64,000 nt of DNA from Mytilinidion resinicola (taxonomy: Eukaryota; Ascomycota; Dothideomycetes; Mytilinidiales; Mytilinidiaceae). Position numbers and translations under genes: made by a program. How positions within the stretch are numbered: the stretch's first letter is position 1; every line of letters begins with the position of its first letter. The notes beneath the pieces were generated by a model, which worked only from the letters and a program-made list of their open reading frames with translations, had not been told where the DNA came from and made no database searches. Below are positions 44,735-55,038 of this stretch, piece after piece. The DNA is taken from assembly GCF_010093595.1 (NCBI RefSeq), contig NW_022985445.1:1275787-1339786 (forward strand), read 5' to 3'.

Positions 44735-46748
44735 ATGGATCAATTGCAAGGCCTAGAGCTGTATGTCGCCGGCATAGTCAGTATCTCTGCGCTGCTTCTC
44801 GTATTATATTTCGTTCGCACCGATCTAGAAGTGCCCGTTCCTTACCAGGTCTCTCCCCCGGAGGAGTGTAGTCCGCAATGGAAGGGAGAAATCCTTGAGA
44901 ACCCCTCCTTGAAGGTACCTTACCTTACCTATAAATCTACCTGTGATACTGATTACCCTAGGTTCCCAACTCGTCTGCAATTCAGTGCTACTGCCCTGCT
45001 ACGGGCGCCTCCTTAGGACAGGTTATACCCTCCACACCTACCGACATCGACGGCGCCATTGCGCAAGCCAGAGAGGCCCATATCGAATGGGCCAAGACTA
45101 CATTCTCGCAGCGGAGGAGGGTCCTCAAGACTATGCTCAAGTGCGTTGCTCAGAGGTGCCGTTCCGTGGCCAACACGGGGAATAATGTCTAGACGTGTGA
45201 TATAGGTTCGTACTAGAGAATCAAAACACCATTGCACATGTCGCTTGCCTGGATTCCGGAAAGACTAGGATCGATGCCAGCTTTGGCGAAATTCTCATCA
45301 CCGCGGAAAAGCTGAAATGGACTATTGATCATGGGGAGAACGCGTTGAAGCCTGAACGACGGCCGACCAACTTCTTGATGAAGTACAAGGTCAATGAAGT
45401 CACGTGGGAGCCATTAGGCGTTGTGGCAGCTTGCGTCAGCTGGAAGTAAGCTCGAATACCATCAATATACCCTCTGAAGTAATCTAACTATCTCCTAGCT
45501 ATCCGGTATGGTCTCACCATTTCTCTTCCCACCCAAAATCAGAAAACACGGACCTCACTAATAGCTTAACCACAGTTCCACAACCTAATCGGCCCCATAA
45601 TCTCCTCCATCTTCGCCGGCAATGGCATCATCGTGAAAGGCTCCGAAGCCACCGCCTGGTCCAGCACCTACTTCACCTCAATCGCCAAGGCCGCCCTCCA
45701 CGCCTGCGGCCACTCCCCCGCCCTCATCCAATCCATCTCCTGCTGGCCCTCCGTCGCCGACCACCTAACCTCCCACCCCGGCATCGCCCACCTCACCTTC
45801 ATCGGCTCGCGCCCCGTTGCCCACGCCGTCTGCGCCTCCGCCGCGAGAAGCCTAACCCCCCTCTGCGTCGAGCTCGGCGGCAAAGACGCCGCCATCATCC
45901 TCGACGACGTCCCAGACTCCGACTTCCGCCGCGTCGCCAGCATCCTCCTGCGCGGCGCCTTCCAGTCCGCGGGCCAGAACTGCATCGGCATCGAGCGCGT
46001 CGTCGCGCTCCCCCGCGTCTACGCCAAGCTCGTCGACCACCTCACGCCCCTAATCCGCGCGCTCCGCCCCGGCTCCGCCCTCGATGCTGGCCTCGACACC
46101 CTCGTCGACGTCGGCGCCTCGATCTCCGAGGCGGGTTTCGGCCGGCTAGAGGAACTGATCCAAGACGCGGTGGCGAGCGGCGCGAGGCTGCTCGCTGGCG
46201 GGTCGCGGTATACGCACCCGGAGTATCCGCGCGGGCACTACTTTACGCCTACGCTGCTAGTCGACGTGACGCCCTCGATGCGGATCGCGCGGACGGAGCT
46301 GTTCGCGCCGGTGTTCCTGCTCATGCGCGCGAATTCAGTGACGGATGCGATTGCGATTGCGAACGGGACCGAGTACGGGCTCGGAGCTTCTGTGTTCGGG
46401 AAGAGCACGAGCGATCTGGATCGCGTGGCGCGCGAGGTGCAGGCGGGCATGGTGAGTGTGAACGATTTTGGCGTCTACTACGCGGTGCAGCTGCCGTTTG
46501 GCGGGGTGAAGGGGAGCGGGTATGGGCGGTTTGCGGGGGAAGAGGGGTTGCGGAGTGTGTGTAGCACGAAGGCGATATGTCGGGATCGGTGGCCCGCTTT
46601 GGTGAAGACGGCGATCCCGCCGCCGTTGGAGCTCCCTTTTAAGGGAGCAGAACAGAGGGCGTGGGAGATGGCGAGTGGAGTTGTGAAGCTGGGGTATGGA
46701 GATCTGAGGATGAAAGTCAGGGGGTTGAGGGGCATTCTTGGGATATGA
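44735..46748 (+). CDS. MSC7: Msc7-type membrane-anchored aldehyde dehydrogenase
   Basis: Five exons, 44735-44914, 44962-45140, 45206-45445, 45499-45505 and 45576-46748, give 592 residues. An upstream in-frame ATG at 44720 has a poorer context than GCCATGG at 44735. An N-terminal membrane segment (AGIVSISALLLVLYFV) precedes the ALDH fold: EPLGVVAACVSWNYP, then FHNLIGPI, CVELGGKDAAIILDD with the catalytic Glu region, and SAGQNCIGIERV with the catalytic Cys. The 7-nt fourth exon (C TAT CCG) is needed to rebuild the invariant WNYPFHN motif. Yeast Msc7 is an ER ALDH named from a sister-chromatid recombination screen; its substrate is unknown. From 45.6 kb onward the gene is strikingly GC-rich at third positions compared with its 5' exons. 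Confidence 0.88.
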
Positions 46749-47132
46749 GGATGCGATGGTAGTGGTGGATCGTATGATGCGTTGGACGGTTGCATGAGGC
46801 ATGGCTGCGTTGGGAGGTCGTTGCAGATGGAGAATTAGATATCTATATTACACATAACCATGAACTCCAGAATCGCCATGGAGCAAGCAAGCAATTGCAG
46901 TGCAGTGCATCTCGTGAATAAAGCAAAGAGTCTAGCCTGGACTGCTTCTAAGTCATGTGACTAGGAAAAGACTCGGTCTAGTGAAGGTAACCGTTTCGTA
47001 TCGGATCCGTCCGTTTGTTCGTTCGTTCGCAGCCATGACGCCAAACCGGTTCAAATTAGTATCTCGTTGAGACCTCGTCCGAAGACAGTGAAAGCCGCAG
47101 TCGGAAAGTGACTGATGAGCGACGATCGCGGC
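46749..47132. other. Convergent intergenic space
   Basis: 3' UTRs of the Msc7-like and SDR genes. A short repeat of GTTCG lies near 47020. Nothing else was recognised. Confidence 0.45.
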
Positions 47133-48330
47133 TTAGTGGGCGTTGTTCGGAGGAGGCTCGGTCGGAGCGCCTTCAGGGGTGATGTAGCATCGGGTCATGC
47201 CTCCGTCGACGACGAAGTCGGTGCCGTTGACGAAGCTGCTCTCGTCGCTGGCAAGAAAGAGAACGGCCTGGGCTTGCTCAATGGCTTCGCCGAAGCGGCC
47301 GGTTGGGAAGTGAACTGTGCGGCGCGCGCGCTTGGCTTCGTCGTCGCCGAGCCAGTCTTGGAGGAGGGGAGTGCTGGGAGGGTCAGATTCAATGTCGTAG
47401 GGATGGAAGCTAAGGGGACACTCACTTCAGTGGTGCTGGGCAGAGCGCATTGAAGCGAAAGCCTTCACGGGCATGGCAGATAGCCAACTCTCGGGTCAAA
47501 GCCAACACAGCTCCTTTGCTAGCTGTGTATGCTAGCTGCGGAGTAGCACTACCGACGAGCGCAACAACAGATGCAGTGTTGATGATGCTGCCCTTCTTCT
47601 TGTTGAACTTTCGCAAGCTGAGAATGGCGTGCTTGCTGCCGTACCACACGCCCTTGACGTTGATGGCCTGGGTGAGGTCCCAGATCCCGTCGGGCGTGTC
47701 GATGGCATCCGCGTCGTCGGCATGCATAATTCCGGCGTTGTTGTACATAACGTCGACGCCACCCCAGGAGTCCACGCGGGCTACCATGGCTTCGACCTGG
47801 GCCTCCTTGGACACGTCACAGATGATGGTGTCGATCTTCTCGGCCTGTGGAACAAGCTCACGCAGCCGGGCAGAGGATCTGTCGAGTGCGGACTGGGAAA
47901 TGTCCGCCATGAGGACGCGGGCGCCTTCGCGGGCGAAGAGAATGCATGTCTCCAGGCCGATACCGCTGTTATGTGGTTAGTCATATGAATTTATAGAAGC
48001 TGAGAGAACCAAAAAGTTATGCGACATAAAGTAAAGCTCCCTCCACACTCTCTAGAGAGATAGACATAGACAAAGACGTGTAACATGCTGGAGGAATCAA
48101 CGACCAAAACTGAACCACAAATCGTTGATTTTGCGAGAAGTGACGTTGGCTCAGAAAAGCAAAACGGGTCAGATAGAGCGAAACTTGGAGAAAACGGCCC
48201 AAAAATTTCAGGTGATGCTATCCAAAACGTTCCCAGCCAAATGATAGTAGTGAAATGCCTACCCAGCTGCTCCGGTGACGATGCAGTTTTTGCCGCCAAG
48301 CCGGCCACGAGCGAAGACTTCACTGCCCAT
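47133..48330 (-). CDS. Classical short-chain dehydrogenase/reductase
   Basis: Three exons on the minus strand, 48330-48263, 47965-47426 and 47373-47133, give 282 residues. The first intron is 297 bp, long for this region; the second is 52 bp. The first join rebuilds the cofactor motif: [12 protein letters not shown]. Exon 2 has [11 protein letters not shown] (NNAG motif), [12 protein letters not shown] (catalytic Ser) and [13 protein letters not shown] (YxxxK). Exon 3 has [36 protein letters not shown], the standard classical-SDR ending. This is a soluble NAD(P)-dependent oxidoreductase; the substrate is unknown. The start codon is set by the exon 1 frame ([14 protein letters not shown]). It diverges from the GS-like gene and may be co-regulated with it. 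Confidence 0.88.
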
Positions 48331-49331
48331 GTCGAATATTGACAGTAGCAGAAGGTGGAAGACGTGTAAAGTGGACTCGTTGCTCTGCAAATGAACTCGA
48401 ATCAGACGATATGCACAGAAGAGACGAAAAGACGCAAAGTTTTGTGGTTCCAGCGAAATGAAATTATGACACACGCCGAAGAGACAGTCATATGACGAGG
48501 CCGCCACCCACGACCACTGCAGCACGGCAACGCGAAGTTTGAAGCAGTGAACAAAGAGTACTTACGGAGCTGTTATCGCGAGGAGACAATGAAAGATTGG
48601 TGAAGGAGAAGCAGCAGAGGAGAGGGCAGCGTCAAAGAAAAGAGAAGTGATGCTACGGGCAGAGTCGGTGAAAGGGCCCGATTTCGGCCACTGGAGTGCG
48701 CGATTGATTGCTGTTAGATAAGAGCCACAATTTTGCCATGGTGACTGGCCCACCCTGCGATGGCACAGGCAGTTCCTTCCGGTGGCTTCCCACCGCACTC
48801 CAATGGCCGCCTGCAGTGCCTGACGAGATGTGTGCTGCTTGGTGGACTTCTGAGCCCGCTGAGGGGCGCGACCCGTGGGGCATGCTGTCATGCATCGTGA
48901 TCGCTGGGCGAAGAAGATGCGACGTGCTCTATCACGGACCCCCGTCGTGAGCCAGCAGAAGGACACTGCTCAGAGCGGGATATGGGCGCAAGGGAGGACG
49001 TCGCCGTTTATGTAGCACAGTAACGCGCCGAGCCATAGCTCCGATGGAGAGGGCAAACAACGGGATAGACTCCGCGCTGCTGCCCACCCCACGCCCTTAT
49101 CCCGCCCCCGGCCCTTATCCCGCCCCCATTCGCTGAAGCTCTCCAGCGTGCATCGCCAGCTCCACCCCGCCAGCTGCGTGCCGTCGGTGGCTTCCATGCC
49201 CAGAAGCCTGCCTTATCCCGCCCCTTGAGCTCTAGTTGCCCTTAATCCGACCTCGTGTGATCTTCTTCGCCCTCCTCCAGCACCCTTCACCACCTCAATT
49301 CCTTCGTAGAACTATCGCCCAGACCCCCACC
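48331..49331. promoter_or_regulatory. Divergent promoter with three CCTTATCCCGCCCC motifs
   Basis: About 1 kb between the SDR and GS-like starts. The 14-mer CCTTATCCCGCCCC occurs at 49095, 49113 and 49211 (the first two 18 bp apart). Each contains CTTATC, which is GATAAG on the other strand, and another GATAAG lies near 48717. GATAAG is the site class of AreA-type nitrogen regulators, which would suit a glutamine-synthetase-like gene. Regulation by AreA is an inference. Confidence 0.55.
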
Positions 49332-51047
49332 ATGGCCGACGAAACCCCCGACGTCGCCATTGAGACCCTCCCCGAGCTTCTAAAGGATGACACCGCTGTC
49401 AAGGTGGCCGGCGTCGACGTCGATGGCATACTGCGCGGGAAGCTAATGGCGAAGAAGAAGTTCCTGTCCATTGTCAAGGACGGCTTCGGATTCTGCTCCG
49501 TCGTCTTCGGCTGGGACATGCACGACCAGACCTACTTCAAGGAGCTTGGGATCAGCAACAAGGAGAATGGATACAGAGACATCATCGCCGTGCCAGACCT
49601 CACCTCGTTCCGCAGGATACCGTGGGAGAACAACGTCCCCTTCTTCCTCGTCAGCTTCTTCGACCCCGATACCCACACATCGCTGAGTGCGTGTCCGCGT
49701 TCTATCTTGAAGCGCACCGTGGACAAGTTGGCTGATAAGGGCCTGGGTGCTATGGCTGGAGGTGAGCTGCAGTGTACGGGCGGAGCTCCTGCGTCAAATC
49801 GCTCGGAGTCTTGTGCTGGCTGATTGCGATTGCGTTTCGAGGAGCTAATCGTGCCTCCTCTACTCAGCTGAATACGAATTCTTCCAATTCAGGGCCCCTG
49901 AGAACCCTGGGGCCACCGAGCGAAATTCCTCCTCTACCGCTACCTTCCTCCGAGATAATCCTGTCAATTCGCTCCCATCGCTCACCGAGGGCATGTTTGG
50001 ATACAGCATAACGAGGCCTGTGCATAACCAAGACTACTTCTATAGCATATTTGATACCTGCAAGAAGTTTAGGTGTGGCATTGAAGGATGGCATACGGAG
50101 AGCGGGCCGGGTGTGTTTGAGGCCGTAAGTCATGCATTGGTAGTTGGATGGTCGAGAACTGACCCAAGACTAGGCCCTCGAATTTGGTGAAATTACACAA
50201 ATGGCCGATAAGGCGTCGCTCTTCAAGTGAGTACAACATAACTTCAACAGTGCTGAAATTGCTGACCGCATCTAGGTTGGTGGTCAAGTCAATAGGTAGC
50301 AAACATGGCATAACACCATGCTTCATGGCAAAACCTCGCGCCGGACTCCCAGGGAACTCAGGTCACATGCACGTCTCCATCGTAGATAAGGAGGGCAAGA
50401 ACCTCTTCTTCCGCGAGAAAGAAGATACTGAAAACAAGTGGCAAGACCTCCGATATCTATCGGATATGGGACGGCACTTCCTCGCAGGACTCATTGATGG
50501 CTTGGCTGATATCATGCCAATTCTTGCACCAAATATCAACTCCTACAAGCGGCTGGTGGAGAACTTCTGGGCGCCAGTGACAGTCTCATGGGGTTTGGAA
50601 CATCGTGCTGCCTCTATTAGGCTTATCAGCCCGCCTACGTCTAGCCCGAAAGCAACTAGGTTTGAGGTCAGAGTCCCTGGAGCCGATACTAACCCGCACT
50701 TTGTACTCGCTGCCATTCTCGCGCTTGGCTGGAGAGGCATCGAGAAGAAGTTGGAGATCTCTGTGCCCCCTCTCGGGAAAGGAGAGGAGGTTGGAGGTGT
50801 CCAGGACAGGGGTGTACGATTGGCGAAGTCGCTGAAAGAAGCCACAGAAACCTTCATGAGGCCGGAGAGTGTAGCACGAGAAGTGTTTGGGGATGAGTTT
50901 GTGGATCATTATGGAGGGACGAGGGAGCACGAGATCAGGCTTTTCGATGAAGCTGTCACGGATTGGTAAGTTTGATGACCCCCTTCTTACACGTGTTGAG
51001 CACTAATGTGTTATAGGGAGGTCCGTCGCTACATCGAAGTGGTTTAA
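49332..51047 (+). CDS. Class-I glutamine-synthetase-like ligase
   Basis: Five exons, 49332-49761, 49868-50124, 50174-50226, 50276-50965 and 51017-51047, give 486 residues. The start is in a strong context (CACCATGG); the longer upstream frame has no ATG. The N-terminal beta-grasp part reads VKVAGVDVDGILRGKLM. The catalytic part shows AEYEFFQF (metal Glu), GIEGWHTESGPGVFE (EsgpGq-like motif), SGHMHVSI (ATP and metal region) and RFEVRVPGADTNPHFVLAA (glutamate binding). This is the GSI-type group that includes the C-terminal half of FluG and gamma-glutamyl-amine ligases, not the usual eukaryotic GSII. Substrates could be polyamines or other amines with glutamate. There is no N-terminal amidohydrolase half, so it is not full-length FluG. 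Confidence 0.88.
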
Positions 51048-51451
51048 AGGCAGGAATTTCCTAAGTTCTTGGGAACACGGAAGGTTGATGTTTGGATGCT
51101 TGAAATGACTGTGATCTAACTGTACGATCGACCCAAAGAAAGATAGACGCAAATGAGGCTACGATAGGAATATGTATTATTATATCCTAGAGCGATTCGA
51201 TTTAACATGTGTTGAGCCCCATTTTTCTCAGATTTCCGCCGAGCGATCGTAGAGAATCTTCAGTTACCTTTGTGCCTTCCTACGGAAAACCTCCAGCAAG
51301 TTTTGGGGACCGATCACTATCAACATGCAGTGAGTGGATCTTATTGTTTGAAGATGTATGACGTAATCTTGACGCGCCCCGCCATTCTCGTGACTTTACC
51401 GGCCGTAGTGGGGCGAGATGCTAAGTCCGAACAGTCCATCACGTCAAGACC
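51048..51451. other. Intergenic spacer between the GS-like and dienelactone hydrolase genes
   Basis: 404 bp: 3' UTR of the first and promoter of the second gene. No element was recognised. Confidence 0.45.
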
Positions 51452-52633
51452 ATGAATTGCTTCTCCAAGCACCTCACTCGAAGACTCCCATTTCCAATCT
51501 CTACGAGATCAATCTATCTCAATTCCAGAAAACCATATCTCTATTCACGGAGAGTAGCGACCATGTCCACAGAATCTACCCAATCCAAAGCTTGTCAGTA
51601 CACCGCGAGATGGTATCATGAGCTCGAAGATAAATACTAATCAATTCAACCCCAGGCTGCTCCCTACCCGCCATCGTGTCCAAGGGATACGAGCCGAAGG
51701 GCAAATACATCACCGTCGATGGCATGAAAACATGTACATCCCCCAGTCCCCCAATCCAACGTCATATCACCCAATACAGCCCTGAAAGCAATACACAACG
51801 CCTTCAATCCACTCCTCTTACAGCTCTACCCTTTTATCCCACCTTTCTACTACATAAAACTGATTTCTTGCCCGTAGATGCCACTGGCCCGTCCACGGCC
51901 AAACGCGCCATCCTCATCATCTACGACATCTTTGGCTTCTTTCCACAGACCCTACAGGGCGCCGACATCCTCGCCCACAGCGACAACGAGCACCCCTACC
52001 AAGTATTCATCCCCGACTTCTTCGATGGCGAGCCCGCCGACATCAGCTGGTATCCTCCGGACAATGAGGAGAAAGGAAAGCTGCTAGGTGACTTCTTCAG
52101 CACCAAAGCCGCGCCACCGAAGACGCTGCCTAGAGTCCAGAAAGTAGTGGAGGAGCTGAGCGGGAAGGGGATTCAGAGTTGGGGCATTTTGGGGTTTTGC
52201 TGGGGTGGGAAGGTGAGTTGGGTTTGTAGGAGAATGGGGAAAGGATCGGGCTAATGGGTGATACAGATCGTGAATCTCTCCTCGTTGGAGAGTACGCCGT
52301 TCAAGGCTGCGGTGGCGGCGCATCCGGCTATGGTTGCGGCGGATGACGCGCCTGGGATTACGATTCCGTATGCTATGCTGCCTAGTGGGGACGAGAGCAA
52401 GGAGGACGTTGAGAAGTGGGAGAAGGGGCTCAAGGTGCCCCATCTAGTCGAGTGGTTCCCGGATCAAATCCACGGATTCATGGCGGCTCGGTGAGTGGAT
52501 GTCTCATAGCCACTTGATGTCCATCTGCTAACGTTTGTGGATCTATAGCTCCAACCTTGAGGATCCAAAGGTTAAGTCGCAATACGAACGTGGTTACCAG
52601 ACTACGCTGGACTTCTTCCACAAGTACGTGTGA
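51452..52633 (+). CDS. Dienelactone hydrolase family protein with probable mitochondrial leader
   Basis: Five exons, 51452-51593, 51656-51733, 51878-52212, 52267-52490 and 52549-52633, give 287 residues. The first 36 residues (MNCFSKHLTRRLPFPISTRS and onward) are basic, Ser-rich and lack acidic residues, like a mitochondrial presequence. An in-frame ATG at 51563 (ACCATGTC) begins MSTESTQSKACCSLPAIVSKGY, the usual start of cytosolic fungal DLH proteins. Both starts lie in one exon, so two isoforms are possible. The alpha/beta-hydrolase core has ILIIYDIFGFF, GILGFCWGGK with the nucleophile Cys, and a late DQIHGF His. In bacteria DLH opens dienelactone in catechol breakdown; fungal substrates are mostly unknown. 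The third exon follows a 144-bp intron. Every join restores family sequence. Confidence 0.87.
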
Positions 52634-53290
52634 GTGTAGGTATGGCTTGCCGGTTTAAAGATGAGAGTCAAAGGGTGGTGGAATGCATGACTCTAGGCTA
52701 AAGCTATCATGTTAGATCCAGGTGATCGCCCGGTAGGTCTTCTAGTAGCTAGGGCTGTTTTAGTGCAATAACGAAGCGGATTTTGTTGACTGCGGGACCA
52801 TTATCAATAGTGGCATTTTGTGAATGCGATCTCGCGGGATCTTGATCCTTCGAGGCTGAGTGCGGGACCGTTTGGGAAGGTAAGCGGATAATATATTCAA
52901 GGTAAGCGAATGCCGTCTCTACCAGCCTATAAATGAAAGTGCTCAGTATCACAAAACTCTGTTTTAGTAAACTATAGTAAAGAGGCCCGCAATTTTGTTT
53001 TAGAATTGACGTTATTTTGGGACGTGCCACTCCAGGTTTTCCCGTCGAGGAATTCATCAAAATATGAAGCACGCTAGTCAATGTTGAATTGATCTGGAAT
53101 CAGTTTTGCATGGTCGTACCCACCCACCGCCGGGAGGTGAGGTACGTGGCCCGGCTCCTACCTCAGAGCGTTCCAAGGTTCTCTTCGTTTGACCACGTGC
53201 AACGCGACCGACCTTATTCCCACTGTCACCAGCTTCGACCTCACCTCCACTGTTCGCCATTCGGCACCCACGCTCGTTCAACGCTCCATA
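52634..53290. other. Intergenic region between the DLH and GH76 genes
   Basis: 657 bp without recognisable genes. It contains the 3' UTR of the DLH gene and the promoter of the GH76 gene, including a CACGTG near 53194. Confidence 0.45.
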
Positions 53291-55038
53291 ATGTTTCGCT
53301 TTTTCTCGCCAAAGAACATCTTCCTATCACTTTCTATTCTGCTTCTCTATGGGGCTGTACTCGGCCTTGATTTGGATGTCCATGATCCAGGTAAGGACGA
53401 ACTTCCGACACTGCGGAAAGCAAAGTTTATTCACTCACCCTTCGCAGGAAGCATCAAACAGGCAGCGAAAACAGTAGCCGACGAGTTGCTTACGAGGTGG
53501 TACCATGGCACGGAGCGTGGACAGATAGTTGGTATCTTACCTAACCCATACTACTGGTGGGAAGCGGGTGGGATGTGGGGAACGGTGCGTACAGCTTCGC
53601 CAAAGCCTTACAGCATGCCGAGAGCCTGTGTTGATAAGGGCAATAGCTTATCGAGTATGCGTACTACACTGGAGATACTGACTACAACGAACTCATCGCC
53701 GACGCAATGCTTGCGCAGGTTGGGCCGAATTTGGACTACATGCCGCCAAATCAGACTAAGTCAGAGGTAGGGCGTCGCACCAGCTTGAGGCTCTAAAGGC
53801 ACTCTCAACTCACTCATCTAGGGCAACGATGATCAAGCGTTCTGGGCGTTTGCAGCCTTGACAGCGGCTGAGCTGAAATTCCCCGATCCGCCGGAACCGC
53901 AACCGCAATGGCTAGCATTGGCTCAAGCAGTTTTCAATGAGCAGACAAGCAACCGATGGGATACGGACAACTGCGGCGGGGGGCTGCGCTGGCAGATCTA
54001 CAACTTCAACCAGGGATGGACGTACAAGAATCTGATATCGAACGGGGGTCTGTTCCTGATGTCTGCCCGCCTGGCGCGCTTCACGAAGAACCAGAACTAC
54101 GTTGATTGGGCTAACAAGGTGTACGATTGGCTTGGAACCACGGGGATATATGTTGATTATCATGCCTATGACGGATCCGATATCAGCAAACAGTGCAAGG
54201 ACGCGGATCATCATGAGTGGTCCTATAATAATGGCGTGATGCTGGCTGGGTCTGCATATGTGAGTAGTCTGCCAATGTTGGGGTTTGCCATTCCATGAAC
54301 TAACTTGCATCAGATGTATAACCATGTACGCCGTAACCGTCATACCAAGCCCTCTTCCCTCATATCTCCCATCACCTACTAACAACGATCCAGACAGGCG
54401 ATCCCATCTGGCACGACCGCGTCCACGGTCTTCTCAATGTCACCCTCGCCCATTTCTTCCCCACGGATCCTAAATTCGGCAACGGTACAATCATGTCAGA
54501 ATATGACTGCGAGGTCATGAACATCATAGACCCGAAGAACCTACCCTGCAACAACGACCAGCGTTCCTTCAAAGCCTACTCCACCCGTTGGCTCGCTGTG
54601 ACGACTCAGCTCGTGCCCGACACGCGCGACCTCATTCTGCCTAAGCTCCGCACGACCGCCCAAGCCGCCGCGGCGCAGTGCTCGGGTGAGCCGACGGGCT
54701 CAACATGTAGCCAATATTGGTTTGCTCCTAAATTCGATGCCACAAACGGTCCTGGGGAACAGATGAGTGCGCTGAGCGTCATCAGCGGGCTGCTAATCGA
54801 GTTGGACTCGACGCCACCACCAGTGAGCACGGATGATGGCGGGACAAGCAAGGGGAATCCGGATGCTGGAGAGGGGAACTCAGACGAGAAGAAGATTAAT
54901 GCCAATACGGGCCCGATTACGACTTCGGACAAGGCAGGTGCGTGGTTCTTGACTATGTTTTTCGCGCTGGCGTTCTCGTGCTTAGGGTTGTGGCTTTGCA
55001 ACGACAGGACAGATACGGATGGATGGTCGACGCTTTGA
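53291..55038 (+). CDS. GH76 Dfg5/Dcw1-type wall mannosidase/transglycosidase
   Basis: Six exons, 53291-53390, 53448-53584, 53647-53766, 53822-54259, 54314-54325 and 54394-55038, give 483 residues. A signal peptide ([13 protein letters not shown]) leads into the GH76 fold: [29 protein letters not shown] with the Asp-Asp catalytic pair, and CGGGLRWQI. The 12-nt fifth exon (MYNH) rebuilds SAYMYNHTGDPIW, the family motif. A Ser/Gly/Asp-rich spacer and a C-terminal hydrophobic stretch ([20 protein letters not shown]) follow, as in a GPI-attachment or membrane signal, although it ends in a short polar tail. Dfg5 and Dcw1 link GPI proteins to wall glucan and are needed for wall growth. The extracellular location is inferred from the signal peptide. 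Confidence 0.9.
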
